Source of the DNA: JBGPHT01 sp041484525
GTDB lineage: Bacteria; Acidobacteriota; Terriglobia; Bryobacterales; Bryobacteraceae
Direction: 5' to 3'
Assembly: GCA_041484525.1 (NCBI GenBank)
Contig: JBGPHT010000048.1
Coordinates: 1 to 47,365 of the forward strand
DNA: 47,365 nt
A model generated the notes under the pieces. That model made no database searches. It had not been told where the DNA came from and worked only from the letters and a program-made list of their open reading frames with translations. Numbering within the stretch: position 1 is the stretch's first letter; each line of letters opens with the position of its first letter. The translations under genes and the position numbers were made by a program. Below, in pieces: positions 25,001-34,100 of this stretch.

Positions 25001-26111
25001 CGCTCCCGGAGAAGTACGGCATCCCTTCCTTTCCGTGGACTTCAGTTCGCCCGACGGGTCTCTCGACCGGACCACCGCGGTCGTCGAGTATTTCGCCTTG
25101 CCGTCTGTCGACCGCGACCGCCTGGCGGCAGCCGTAGCTGGCTTGCGGCAGTTCGTGCCCTCCGGCGGTGGTGAGCCTTCTCTCGAACTTCTGCTGAGTA
25201 ATCAAGTCAAGTTCAAACTCGGTTTGAGCCGCGCGGATGATCCGGCGGTGATTTTTGCGGAACGGCCCGAAGCCCTGGTGAGTCTGCGCGACGGTATTCA
25301 CCATTCGCTGTCTTTTTCCATTCAACAGTTCCAGTCGGTGTTCGATGCGTTTTTTTCCGACACGTCCACTCTGTTTCAGGGGCAAGTCCTGGTATCGTTG
25401 GGCGAAGACAATGCCACGGAAGTGCCGCCCATTCCGTTCATCGCCCGCATGGATGACCTGGTAGGGGACCTGTTCGCTGGTTCGTCTGCACCCGGCGCCA
25501 CGGCTGACTCGCTCCAAGTCACACTGCGCAACGCGATCGAGAGTCCTGTCACCGTTCGTGGGCTCGGTGCGTCCCTGGGCAGGGGTGGAACTCAGGTGCC
25601 CGCCCGCGTGGAATTGACGATGCCGGCTAACGTTGCTCCCGGCGCTTCGGTCACAGTCGGCCTGACGCCTTCCTCGCCGTTGCCCGGAAGCGGCGCCCCC
25701 GAGCCGGTCTTCGACCTGAGCGCGGTCGATGTAAAACCCGACCGTGAGGCGATCTGGGGGACCGTACTTAAGCAGACAGCCAGGCCTGACTACATAGTTA
25801 CTGTTCGAGTAAGAACCGTACGCGAGCTCTTCGATCCGCCTGCCGACCATAGCTTGCCTCCCATCGGGCTCATTGTCGTCGAACTCAAGATCGGCGATGA
25901 ACGAAGTGTCACAGTGGAGTTGACGCTCGATCAATTGCAAGGCGAGGCCCGGCTGCACAGATCTTTGAAGGATTTCGTTCTTGGCAAAGCGGACGATGGC
26001 TCGTACAGCTATCGGGTGACAGCCGTGCGCGGAGGTTCACGACCTGACAACCCGCCTTGGAAGACTGCGTCCCAGGACCTCCTATTGATTCTCTCTCCGG
26101 ACGTCAGTTGA
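22053..26111 (+). CDS. Giant scaffold protein with lectin-propeller insert (family A, copy 2)
   Basis: A 1352-residue protein. Residues about 80-230 and 916-1352 match the preceding protein (FYLPRYRIAEQTVSGKQQYR; FPPDLYGYIFRGI; YYLPDEFKIARA). Between them lie three copies of a module with TPNWNPGGAGGTY, IGVWY and AMPxxAAFNV (residues about 325-388, 686-765 and 772-855; I believe this is the DUF7452 type). A PLL/tectonin-like propeller (residues about 393-677) lies inside the set, with repeats GWSxWxxLGAPxGxFQG, NVYxxGxDNALWQKAF and HEHxFVxGTDGQLWQKWW. PLL-type propellers bind glycans such as fucose. There is no signal peptide or membrane helix. The likely role is surface recognition on an assembled particle or cell, which is inference. 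It starts 51 bases after copy 1. Confidence 0.85.
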   Translation: MDKPISALPLSATTLLAEGAPRSFAATIAASSEGAAASAVRALEPDRVENLALINPGLARAIANLSVSAAGLLRTELTGAVSPAEELTDLLLYEDAHDASQKFYLPRYRIAEQTVSGKQQYRMSLEPSGSEWKFTIYFEKYPAPEIEIAARTAQELPHEISVALRYQLMVGSTVAAERELVFPDVVAEPPALRASLRLSRLEERDQLYQALTESAYGTSLIVRRAWRVAIPLKVPDSGAFTLSSGSASMAGSATFGFDHGSEQAGDADVRFESTADSRRLVPQAGAQIASLGLADFEAVTPQKVKALSFGTQPVEGAPQIDANAVIIATPNWNPGGAGGTYDPHSIGIYFTGLVWSMFNQDIVAMPVNAAFNILALPPGDSAFVHRATGPHPGWSGWINLGAPAGSFQGAVTTVARSPGVCNVYARGSDNALWQKAFFSAQWFNFGRHEDGGVLSSSPAAGTMGPNHEHIFVQGTDGQLWQKWWTNTTGWSAWVPLGAPPVGFQGAPAVISRSPDVCNVYVWGNDNALWQKAFFGSRWVDWTRHNDGVLASAPAVSSQGPAHEEVFVRGIDKQLWHKWWTSTGGWSSWLPLGTPAGGFQGGPAAVWRNSSNGNVYVRGADNAVWERKFEGGQWLWWERHANGVLTADPAVGSMAPEHEHLFVRGTDGNLWQQWWPSGTDPGNISGNSTFLDHPKVNGNPNVILNVLSSWNPGGAGGVYDNHHIGVWYNNGKWAIYNQDLAAMPMNAAFNVHASEPGPNAFVHRAAAANITGHITVIDHPQTNGNANAILLVTPNWNAGGAAGVYNNHPIGVYYFNNHWAIFNQDIGAMPAGAAFNVQVFAASPTAFVHRATAANIGGHTSLIARPTNLDKGTVLGVKTRASNYAKAGVSDAAVDLKLNWVTYSDEPRYKDGAGSLEDKGTRHPFVFPPDLYGYIFRGISSVPTNRLGLIRQTVAWKSVPHVYFQDQARQNIFYYLPDEFKIARAPGEVRHPFLSVDFSSPDGSLDRTTAVVEYFALPSVDRDRLAAAVAGLRQFVPSGGGEPSLELLLSNQVKFKLGLSRADDPAVIFAERPEALVSLRDGIHHSLSFSIQQFQSVFDAFFSDTSTLFQGQVLVSLGEDNATEVPPIPFIARMDDLVGDLFAGSSAPGATADSLQVTLRNAIESPVTVRGLGASLGRGGTQVPARVELTMPANVAPGASVTVGLTPSSPLPGSGAPEPVFDLSAVDVKPDREAIWGTVLKQTARPDYIVTVRVRTVRELFDPPADHSLPPIGLIVVELKIGDERSVTVELTLDQLQGEARLHRSLKDFVLGKADDGSYSYRVTAVRGGSRPDNPPWKTASQDLLLILSPDVS

Positions 26112-26130
26112 TCGCTAGGTCAGGTATTGA

Positions 26131-27948
26131 ATGTCTCTTCAAGGACTCCCCGATTTTCAGCAGCCCCTCTTCGGAGAGGGCTTCCATTTGTACTTTCCGT
26201 ACGAAGCGGCGGGTTCTCACACCGTGGTGCCGAGCCGTTTGGAAATCGACGCCAGGAACGACGGCACGCCTGACTTCTTACTAGAACTGGTGCGCGGAGC
26301 AAACCCGCTGCTCCCCCCTAAGCCCTATGCGGTGCTCGATTTTCGACTTCGGCCCCGCTATCGCATGGACGAGGCGCTTACCTTCTTGCGCTCGAAAGTG
26401 CCGGCCGCAACTTTGGGTTACCCTGTGTTCACCTCCGGGTTTCTCAGGCTGGAACCGGCCGCGCTTGCCTCCGATTTTCCAGCCGAGCTGAAAATGCCGA
26501 TCCCGTTGGGTTGGAATGGCCTCGGCGTTGCCCGCTTCATTCTGCGCATGTCGACGGATGCCGCGGCAGTGATCAAGGATTCCCTGCAGAGCAGCGTGGT
26601 CAGTATCCTGGCTGCCGCCGTGCTCGAGATGGATGGTGTCTCTCCCCGCCTGCCCCTGAAGATCCGCTTCAATCCGGCGGAGTTGGTAACGGCTGTGGCC
26701 GCTCTCGGCCACGAGCGCCTCGTGGAACGGGACACGGTTGTCACCTACTTCCGCGGTGATCCCAAGAAGTTGCCCGTGGTGTTGGAAGGTGCCGTACCTG
26801 ACGGACAACAAGACGATTTCGCCGAAGCTATGGCCGACTTGGTCCGCATCCATTTTGCCACCCTCGCGCCGCCTCCCTCGGATACTCTCAAATCCTACTT
26901 CGGATTGATTACGCCCGACGCGGCAGGCTCAGGTACCTTCGAGTGGGATTTCATGGAGCCTCATCGAGTGTCGCGAGGGCTTCTCCTCGACCTCGATCCA
27001 TTTGAAGCGGCCAAGCAACTTGTTCAGAGTCAGGGTCTCGCCGCCGTAGTGCATGAGACTATCGTCCCTGCAATTCAGACCGGCGCTCACAAAGTGTCGA
27101 TCTCGGCGAACCTTCCGTCCGAGCGGCCTGACGTGCTTTCCTGTGGCGTGACGCTTCGCGCCCCTCCCGCGCCTCCATTTCGCATGCAGGCCATCGTCCA
27201 GTCCGTCGAGTTGACCGCGCCATCGGATTCGGCGGCGGTGACGTTGAAACTCTCTCCCAAAGAGACGCTGCAGTATTCGTATTCGACCTTCCTCGTGGTG
27301 CAGTCCGGAACTGCGGTTCAACAGCTCAACGGACCGGAAACCACACACCAGGGCGAGCGCCTGGACCTGTTAACGACAGACTTCCCCGTGGACTTTTTTC
27401 CAGTAGAGGCATCGCCGGCGCTGCTGCAGCTAGCCGTCATCGAGGGAGTTTGCCGCGGGCAGAGCGCCGGAGCCCAGGTGGAGCGTGGCTTCCGGCTAAG
27501 CCCGGACCGGCCATCGAGCAGCCTGGTCCTTCCCAAGGGCACTGCAGGGATCGCCATCGAGCTCGATGCGCACGCCAGCGATGGCTCGGGGTCGCTTCAC
27601 CTGACTCCGCCGGTGTCGACAAGCCTCTCGCTCGACGTCAGCTCTTTTCGGGAGTACGGATCGCAGAGTGTGGATGTCGAGTGCGGGTTTGATGGAAGTA
27701 CGGCGGCCGTGGCGGCCATCGACCTGCTTCCAGCGGGCCGGCCGGAGACGGCAAGTGAGATCACACCTCTGTTTTTCACTCCCGCGAATCCCAAGAAAGG
27801 GTGGTCCTACTTTGCGGCGTCTCCTTTCCATTCGAGGTACAGATTTAGAATTCACCGGAGCCCTAGCGAGCCGCCGGCGGCATGGTCCGATTACCGGTCG
27901 CCGTGGGAGCCCTTGAAGATAACTCCCGAGTGGCGGATCAGGCGATGA
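26131..27948 (+). CDS. Family B paralogue 1, unknown function
   Basis: A 605-residue protein starting 19 bases after the lectin protein. The N-terminus (FHLYFPYEAAG ... PSRLEIDARNDGTPDFLLEL) aligns with the core of the next proteins, where the same place reads IPRFRLQNGVPVFKLIKYR. A middle part (PIPLGWNGLGVARFILRM ... SVVSILAAAVLEMDGVSP) and SGTFEWDFMEPHRVSRGLLL followed by DLDPFEA correspond to the second and third family signatures, although identity is low. The last 200 residues are beta-rich. No signal peptide, enzyme motif or membrane helix is seen. The relationship to the other paralogues is my reading of pattern, not an alignment score. Confidence 0.72.
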   Translation: MSLQGLPDFQQPLFGEGFHLYFPYEAAGSHTVVPSRLEIDARNDGTPDFLLELVRGANPLLPPKPYAVLDFRLRPRYRMDEALTFLRSKVPAATLGYPVFTSGFLRLEPAALASDFPAELKMPIPLGWNGLGVARFILRMSTDAAAVIKDSLQSSVVSILAAAVLEMDGVSPRLPLKIRFNPAELVTAVAALGHERLVERDTVVTYFRGDPKKLPVVLEGAVPDGQQDDFAEAMADLVRIHFATLAPPPSDTLKSYFGLITPDAAGSGTFEWDFMEPHRVSRGLLLDLDPFEAAKQLVQSQGLAAVVHETIVPAIQTGAHKVSISANLPSERPDVLSCGVTLRAPPAPPFRMQAIVQSVELTAPSDSAAVTLKLSPKETLQYSYSTFLVVQSGTAVQQLNGPETTHQGERLDLLTTDFPVDFFPVEASPALLQLAVIEGVCRGQSAGAQVERGFRLSPDRPSSSLVLPKGTAGIAIELDAHASDGSGSLHLTPPVSTSLSLDVSSFREYGSQSVDVECGFDGSTAAVAAIDLLPAGRPETASEITPLFFTPANPKKGWSYFAASPFHSRYRFRIHRSPSEPPAAWSDYRSPWEPLKITPEWRIRR

Positions 27949-28029
27949 AACGATGACGAGGCGGGACTCACCAGAACAAAGAATGGGCACAAAATGCAGC
28001 GCAGGGGTTTACCTAGGGCCACAAGACTC

Positions 28030-28058
28030 TTGTCAAAGTTACGAAAGACTCGTAGTAT
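28030..28058 (+). promoter_or_regulatory. Putative internal promoter of the rightward set
   Basis: TTGTCA (28030-28035), a 17-bp spacer and TAGTAT (28053-28058) lie 61 bases before the start at 28119. They are in the only sizeable gap (170 bases, 27949-28118) inside the rightward gene series. The -35 box is close to consensus; the -10 box is weaker (4 of 6). Confidence 0.4.
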
Positions 28059-28118
28059 GCTGATGCAAAGAACAGGACAGGTTTTGGCGAAATGCCGACG
28101 GATACACCGGAGAACTCT

Positions 28119-29534
28119 ATGAATACTGTCGACGGTTTCGAGGTTCAAGGGCTGCACTGCTTTCAGAGTTCCGACGATCCCTCGATGTTCTTTTATGTGC
28201 CTGCAAATCCAGGCCCTGAAGTGGATTCGCAGAATCGGCCGACGCTTCTCATGTTCGTATCCGGTACAGGCGCCATGCTTCAACTCGGGTCCAATTGGAA
28301 AGCCGAAGGAAGTCAACTTGAGGCCCTTCGGTCGGAACTGGCAAAACGCCATCCTGAGATCGATCCCAGTGCCATCCGTCTGTCCACAGGTGCCTCTTCT
28401 GTACAAAAAGTCACACTTGCGTTGGGAAACGGACAGGGATCTTTTGATACACTTCAATCGTCCACTTCCTCCGGGTTTCCGCCCTATTCTGCCATCTTCA
28501 ATGTCCGGCTGACCAACGAACAGAAAAACCGTGCGGTTGCCGCCTTGAATGGAAGGTCCGGATTCCTGAAGATTACTTACCTGGTTACAGTGCCGGAGTT
28601 CCTGTCCGTTGACGTGACTATCAGGGGCGATGTCAAGGACCAACTCGCAGCGCTCGATTCCAGCGCTACTCTGGCGGATTGCCGCGAGAGCGTCGAAGCT
28701 GCCTTGGCGGACGGCCGTCTCACACTTGAGGCCGCCGACCACGGGCCGGTTTCAGACGAAATGCGGCGGAAGGCGAAGCGGCTCGCCACCGACAAGGCCG
28801 CGGGCGCATTGTTGCAGATGATTCACGTCGACCCGTCTCCGCCGGCGGACACCCAGCTAGAAGTCAAGGCCGCCCTTACCGACACGGCGATGATTTCTGA
28901 AGAACGCTCCACCGACATCAGCTCTTGGTTTGCCGGAGGGGCGGGCCCGGATCACGTCAAGCCATTGCCCGGCGCTGGAGGCGGAACGCCGCCGGTCTCG
29001 CCGCCGGCCGGAGCTGATGACCCGGTCCTGCTGGGCTTCGAAGACAGGACCGACTTGCCCATCGCCTTTGTCGAAATCGCGCGCGCCGGCAAGAAAGTCG
29101 TGCTGCGCCCACCGGCGTTCGAGAAGGTGACGCTCGCGCACGGGGACTCCACTGATCCGGCTACCGTCACCACCAACTACACCACCGGCGGGCCGCCCTT
29201 CAAGATGACGCTTGCCGGGCCAGGTACAGACGGCTGGATCATCGCGCCGGAACAGTTGGGACTGCAGAGAGTGGTTGTGGATGCAGCCGCGCGCCGGGAT
29301 GCCGGAGCCAAGGAGGTTCGCGTCCGCATCCGTTACCGCCCGTCGGGCCAGGGAAGCGATGATGATCGAACCATCTACCTCCGTAAGGATACGTGGACCA
29401 CGTCGTTTTACGAGGTGACGCGAAGTGCAACGCTGGACGGCGTTTTAGAATTCGAGTGGAAAGAAACCGGAGCTGACGGGTCCGTAAAGAACGGAAAGTC
29501 GGAGACTTCAGATCCGAGCCTGAAACTTACCTAA
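28119..29534 (+). CDS. Family B paralogue 2, unknown function
   Basis: A 471-residue protein. ATG 28119 follows CGGAGAA by about six bases; the earlier ATG 28092 has no ribosome site. It opens with the family signature LHCFQSSDDPSMFFYVPANP, then a beta-rich core (PPYSAIFNVRLTNEQKNRAV, ITYLVTVPEFLSVDVTIRGD). A linker of Gly/Pro (residues about 285-310, GAGPDHVKPLPGAGGGTPPV) separates the core from a C-terminal Ig-like block (DDPVLLGFEDRTDLPIAFVE ... SFYEVTRSATLDGVLEFEW). No signal peptide. It is shorter than the following paralogues, with one Ig-like module instead of four. Confidence 0.75.
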   Translation: MNTVDGFEVQGLHCFQSSDDPSMFFYVPANPGPEVDSQNRPTLLMFVSGTGAMLQLGSNWKAEGSQLEALRSELAKRHPEIDPSAIRLSTGASSVQKVTLALGNGQGSFDTLQSSTSSGFPPYSAIFNVRLTNEQKNRAVAALNGRSGFLKITYLVTVPEFLSVDVTIRGDVKDQLAALDSSATLADCRESVEAALADGRLTLEAADHGPVSDEMRRKAKRLATDKAAGALLQMIHVDPSPPADTQLEVKAALTDTAMISEERSTDISSWFAGGAGPDHVKPLPGAGGGTPPVSPPAGADDPVLLGFEDRTDLPIAFVEIARAGKKVVLRPPAFEKVTLAHGDSTDPATVTTNYTTGGPPFKMTLAGPGTDGWIIAPEQLGLQRVVVDAAARRDAGAKEVRVRIRYRPSGQGSDDDRTIYLRKDTWTTSFYEVTRSATLDGVLEFEWKETGADGSVKNGKSETSDPSLKLT

Positions 29535-29576
29535 GCCCAGAATAGTAGACAGAAAGGTTAAAGCGGATAAACCATC

Positions 29577-31778
29577 ATGATCAGGATTGACAAGCAGGAA
29601 CAGATACCCGAAGTATCCGATGTTACCGTGTGGAGCGATGACGCAAATCCCAACCTCTTTTACGTGCTGCCGTCGATCCCGCGCTTCCGGCTGCAGAATG
29701 GCGTGCCGGTGTTCAAGCTCATCAAGTATCGCCTGCCCATCGAGCGGGAAGACAAGAAGAAGGGCGGCGGTTTTGTCTTCTTCGACACAGAACTTGCGGT
29801 GTCGGATGAAAAGATGAAAAAGCTGAAAGACATTCTCGACGACAGAACGAGGAAGCGCTTCGCGGCTCTTCATCTTCCCGGCACGCCGCCGGAAGCCACG
29901 TTCGGCACCCTCACGTACGTACGGGGCACTGTCGGAATGCTGATGGAAAAAGACGGCATTCTGATTGAGAAGGTCATGGGTGCGGGCAAGCCGTCTCTCT
30001 ATGGCAACAACGTAGCCTCGTTTGCCGTCGAGCTTACTCCCGAGGGAACGTCCGTTTTCGAAGCGGCAATGCAGGGGCAAGGCGCGTCCATGGTCGCCGT
30101 CGTTTATCAGGTCTACTTCTGGGTGAAACTGCCGCCGCTGCAAGCTACCGTCTGGTTCAATTCCTCGCAGTTCTACTCGTTCTACCAGAAGGTAGACATC
30201 GACTGGGACCTTTGGGGTGATGACAGCTACCGGGAGAAACAGTCGGAAGTTTTCTCCGAATCGCAATCCGGTGGGACCCAGATCGATTTTGATTTCGTCC
30301 TTCCCGATCCCGACCAGGACAAGAAACTGAAGGACCGAATCCGCGACTGGGCCCAGCGCACCCTGGAGGACATGGTCCAGAAGGGAATGATCGAATCCAT
30401 TGCTCCGATAACGGATGACAAGCGCAAAGTGCCGGATGGAATCGAACATCTGACACGCGACATCTCTACCACCAAATGCAAGAGCTTCAACCAAACCTAC
30501 AAGGAGAACAACTCGGTCGAGTGGAATCTCAATCCGCAAGGCAATTTGGGCACGCTCACCGGACTAAAGGATGGGTCGGGCAAGGCTCTGGTATGGAAAG
30601 ACTTTTCAATCACGATCGATGCCGACGACCCTTTCTTCAAGACCCTCAACGTAACCGTTCAAACCAACGCCGACTTCGACCGGCTGAAAATCTTCAGCAT
30701 TGAAGTGAAGCTCGATTACACCGTAGGAACCTTCCATCAAGGCAAGGAATTGCGGTTCAGCAAGCCCGATGACGTCGGCCAGTTCGCGACCTTTATCGAG
30801 AACAATGTCTGGAAGTACAAGTATTCGTATCAGGTCAATTTCAAAGGCTCCTCGCAGGCGTTTCAATCGCCCGTGATCGAGACCGACGAGAAGCAGCTTA
30901 CGATCAATGTGGATGATACCGGCGCCTTTATTGTGGACGTCGCGACCGGCGATCTGAATTTCGACCAAGTGACCCAGGCGGAGGTCGTACTGCAGTATCA
31001 GGACACGGCTAACAACGTTCCGTTGTTCGAGCAGCAATTCTCAATCACGAAAGACCACAGTGAAGTTCGCGTGCAAAAGCTGATCTTCCAGCCGGTGCGC
31101 AACCCCTACCGGTACAAAGTGAAGTACTTCATGAAGAACGGTAAGGAATTCGCCGTCGATTGGGTCAATGGCCTCTCCAACCGCTTGTTCATCAACGATC
31201 CGTTCAGCGAGACTAGGACCATTGGGATTCGCGCGCTGGGAGACTTGGACAAGGTTGTCGACACCATCTTCGCCGACTTCCAATATCTCGACGACACCAA
31301 TAGCTATAGCCAGAAGACTTCAGTGGCTCTCAGCAAGACGTCGCCCTTCACCGACTGGTCGTTTCCAGTGATCAGCCCTACTGGCGGCACGGTCAGCTAC
31401 TCCGGCACCATCAAGTACAAGAACGGCACCGAAGAAGAGATTCCCTTGACGACGGCTGCGAAGGACACCATTCTGATCGGCCCGCGCGTCGAAGATACTC
31501 TCGAGGTGCAAGTGCTGCCGGACCTGCTCGACTTTGATAAGGTGAAACTGGTCAAGGCGTCGCTCAAGTATGAAGACGCTGGGAACGGCATTAGCGTACA
31601 GAAGGACGTCATCTTCCACAAGGGTGACCCGGCCGTTACCTGGAGCATTCCGCTCAAAGACAAAACGAAGAAACAATATCAGTGGAAAGCTCAGTTCTTC
31701 CTGACGGCCGGTCCGACCAAGAATACGGACTGGGCCACCACGGGAGAGCCGACCTTGATCTTGGAAGTGCCGGCGTAA
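29577..31778 (+). CDS. Family B paralogue 3 with about four Ig-like modules
   Basis: A 733-residue protein. Signatures in order: VWSDDANPNLFYVLP (residues 18-32); PVFKLIKYR; GGGFVFFDTEL; PSLYGNNVASFAVEL with EAAMQG; NPQGNLGTL near residue 325; and DADDPFFKTLNV. Four repeated beta-sandwich-like segments follow, each about 90-100 residues, recurring around LDFDKVKLVKASLKYEDA / LNFDQVTQAEVVLQYQDT and ending in a K-x-Y-x-Y/W strand. No signal peptide, membrane helix or enzyme motif is present. The core is compact and rich in Asp and Lys, unlike the lectin-bearing proteins. A structural or fibre-like role is inferred. Confidence 0.78.
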   Translation: MIRIDKQEQIPEVSDVTVWSDDANPNLFYVLPSIPRFRLQNGVPVFKLIKYRLPIEREDKKKGGGFVFFDTELAVSDEKMKKLKDILDDRTRKRFAALHLPGTPPEATFGTLTYVRGTVGMLMEKDGILIEKVMGAGKPSLYGNNVASFAVELTPEGTSVFEAAMQGQGASMVAVVYQVYFWVKLPPLQATVWFNSSQFYSFYQKVDIDWDLWGDDSYREKQSEVFSESQSGGTQIDFDFVLPDPDQDKKLKDRIRDWAQRTLEDMVQKGMIESIAPITDDKRKVPDGIEHLTRDISTTKCKSFNQTYKENNSVEWNLNPQGNLGTLTGLKDGSGKALVWKDFSITIDADDPFFKTLNVTVQTNADFDRLKIFSIEVKLDYTVGTFHQGKELRFSKPDDVGQFATFIENNVWKYKYSYQVNFKGSSQAFQSPVIETDEKQLTINVDDTGAFIVDVATGDLNFDQVTQAEVVLQYQDTANNVPLFEQQFSITKDHSEVRVQKLIFQPVRNPYRYKVKYFMKNGKEFAVDWVNGLSNRLFINDPFSETRTIGIRALGDLDKVVDTIFADFQYLDDTNSYSQKTSVALSKTSPFTDWSFPVISPTGGTVSYSGTIKYKNGTEEEIPLTTAAKDTILIGPRVEDTLEVQVLPDLLDFDKVKLVKASLKYEDAGNGISVQKDVIFHKGDPAVTWSIPLKDKTKKQYQWKAQFFLTAGPTKNTDWATTGEPTLILEVPA

Positions 31779-31800
31779 GCCAGAGGAGAAATAGCCGCCC

Positions 31801-34074
31801 ATGCTCTACCTGAACCCTCCATTTCCGGTAGTCAACGGGGTCTCGATGTTTTCGGACCACGAGAATCCCCTGTTGTTTTACTACCTGCCCTTAGCCCCGA
31901 AGCTGACACAGGTTGTCGATCCGACTACGCGTCAGAAGATTCCACAGTTTCAACTGATCAAGTATCGCGGACACGCGGGCACGGGCGGCTTTCTCAACTT
32001 TGATGTAAATATCGGGGTGGAACCGAACCAACTCGAGGACATTGCCAATGAACTGAAACAGATGATGCATCTGAAGGACAAGCCCGTCCTATCCCCAGCC
32101 CCACTGATTGACGGCACCGTAAAAATGATGCTGTTCGGCAAGCAGACCGGCGATCCCGCGCCCGGCAGCAATACCAGCGCACCGCCGCCCCCGCCCGGCC
32201 AGCCGCAGTTTGTTCTCAAGATCGATCAGAACGCGAAACCGGCCTTGTACGGCAACAATCAGGCGGCGTTCTCAGTGGCGCTGGACCAGGATGGCGTAAC
32301 TGTCCTTGAAGCCGCCATGCAGGGTGAGATGTCCCCTATCGGCATCGTCTACTCGCTCGATTACCTCGCCTTGCGCCCCGCCTATACGGTGTCCATCAAT
32401 GTCGATTGGGACCGCGTTCAGAAGCATATGGACGAAAGCTTCAGCGTGAATACCATCTTCTTCTCGGCGGATGTCGATACGGTGGTCGATAAACTGATTG
32501 AGAGTCGCCTCATCGATATCAAGGTGGACACGTTTGTTCCCGAGGGTGATGATAGCGGAGTGATCGCGCGGCGAGACCAGGCTGTCAACGAAGTGAAGGA
32601 TATGATTACGGATGCCTTCTTCAAGCCGAGTCTCGATCCCTATCACGAGGAGAAAGACGGTTGGGATAAGGCCGCCGATTTCAACGATCGTCTTGTTCAC
32701 ACAGCCGCTACGGGAGGCATGGGTTCGCTCTTCAGCTATAAGAAGATGGACTACACGCGGATTGACAAGAAGTCGCTCAATATGCGGATGAACGAGCGAA
32801 CCACCGTCAAACGAAGCATCTACCCGCAAGGACACTTGAGCGGAATCTTCCGCACTCTGAAGCAGGAAGGCCTGGATTTGAGTAAGTTCATTATCGAGGC
32901 TGACCTCGACAATCCGTTCTTTGCGCGACGCACGGTAACAGCCATTTCTCGCGCCAACTTCGATGTCGATTCCATCGCCTCCATCAACGCGACCGTCCGT
33001 TACGGGAATAATCCGCAGAACGTGATCCTGGACCCCGCCACCGCCAGCAAGCAGATGGACTGGTCGAGCATTCTGGTGGACGGCGCCATGAAGCGTCAAG
33101 CGACTGCCAGCTACAAGGTGACGTTCAAGGACGTCGATTCAACCGACCGGCCCGTAGTGATGGAGTCCAAGCCCCAGACGATCGAGGGCGATGCGTTTGA
33201 GATCAATCCGCGCGAACTCTATTCCATCGTTAGCATTAAGATCATCGCCCTTGGCTTTCCATGGGAGAAATACTCGGCCGTGGAAATTCAAACTCGCTAT
33301 GCTGACGATGCGAATCATTTGAAGGCAGTCCAGACGTTTGTGCTGCAAAAGGACAAGCAGGAAAACCTGTGGACTGTGTTTGTCCTGGATCGCACCAAAA
33401 CGAGTTTCGACTACAAGATCATCTACCGCGCCGTTGACAATCGTGACGTCGAATTGCCCTGGACCACCACCGATCAGGAACAAATCACTATTCGCAATCC
33501 GTTCCCCAAGAAACTGAAGGTGGACCTGGCGGCGTCGGCCAGCCTGTGGGTGGATACCGAGAGGGTGTTCGTGGATGTCTCGTACGAGGATACTGCCAAC
33601 GATATCGTGGAGAGCAAGTCCTACGTGTTCGATAAGATCACTTCGAGCGACACCTTTTTGGTCGATCTTGCGGATCCGAATAAGCGCCTTGTGACCTACT
33701 CGATAACGTTCATGATGCTGAACGGCACTGTCTTTGAGGTTCCAAAATCGGTCACGCGCTTGCCGAGAATTGTGATTTCGCGCGTGATGAAGGGTCACAA
33801 GATTATTCAGGTGCATCCCAAGCCTGTCGATTTCGCCGCGAAGAAGTTGACGAAAATGACGGCGGAGCTGCGGTACACGTCTCCACAGGACAACGCGAAC
33901 GACGTCTTCACCTTCGAGTCCAAAGACGATCTACAATACTTCGAGTTCGACTATATGAATGCGCAAAACTCGAAATACTCATATCAGATTACGTACCTGT
34001 TCTCGAACGGCATGTCCCGCACAACCGACTGGCAGGAAAGCGAAGCGGATGATTTGGCGCTGCCGGTAGGCTGA
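31801..34074 (+). CDS. Family B paralogue 4
   Basis: A 757-residue protein, 22 bases after paralogue 3, with GAGGAG upstream of ATG 31801. Matches to its neighbour are easy to read: MFSDHENPLLFYYLPLAPKL, PQFQLIKYRGHAGTGGFLNF, KPALYGNNQAAFSVALDQDG plus EAAMQGEMSP, IYPQGHLSGIFRTL and DLDNPFFARRTVTAI. The C-terminal Ig-like modules carry VFVDVSYEDTANDIVESKSY and KLTKMTAELRYTSPQDNAND. A short Pro stretch (APPPPPGQPQ) sits near residue 130. No signal peptide. Function unknown. Confidence 0.78.
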   Translation: MLYLNPPFPVVNGVSMFSDHENPLLFYYLPLAPKLTQVVDPTTRQKIPQFQLIKYRGHAGTGGFLNFDVNIGVEPNQLEDIANELKQMMHLKDKPVLSPAPLIDGTVKMMLFGKQTGDPAPGSNTSAPPPPPGQPQFVLKIDQNAKPALYGNNQAAFSVALDQDGVTVLEAAMQGEMSPIGIVYSLDYLALRPAYTVSINVDWDRVQKHMDESFSVNTIFFSADVDTVVDKLIESRLIDIKVDTFVPEGDDSGVIARRDQAVNEVKDMITDAFFKPSLDPYHEEKDGWDKAADFNDRLVHTAATGGMGSLFSYKKMDYTRIDKKSLNMRMNERTTVKRSIYPQGHLSGIFRTLKQEGLDLSKFIIEADLDNPFFARRTVTAISRANFDVDSIASINATVRYGNNPQNVILDPATASKQMDWSSILVDGAMKRQATASYKVTFKDVDSTDRPVVMESKPQTIEGDAFEINPRELYSIVSIKIIALGFPWEKYSAVEIQTRYADDANHLKAVQTFVLQKDKQENLWTVFVLDRTKTSFDYKIIYRAVDNRDVELPWTTTDQEQITIRNPFPKKLKVDLAASASLWVDTERVFVDVSYEDTANDIVESKSYVFDKITSSDTFLVDLADPNKRLVTYSITFMMLNGTVFEVPKSVTRLPRIVISRVMKGHKIIQVHPKPVDFAAKKLTKMTAELRYTSPQDNANDVFTFESKDDLQYFEFDYMNAQNSKYSYQITYLFSNGMSRTTDWQESEADDLALPVG

Positions 34075-34100
34075 AGCGCCTTTCGCCGAGGAGAATTCTC

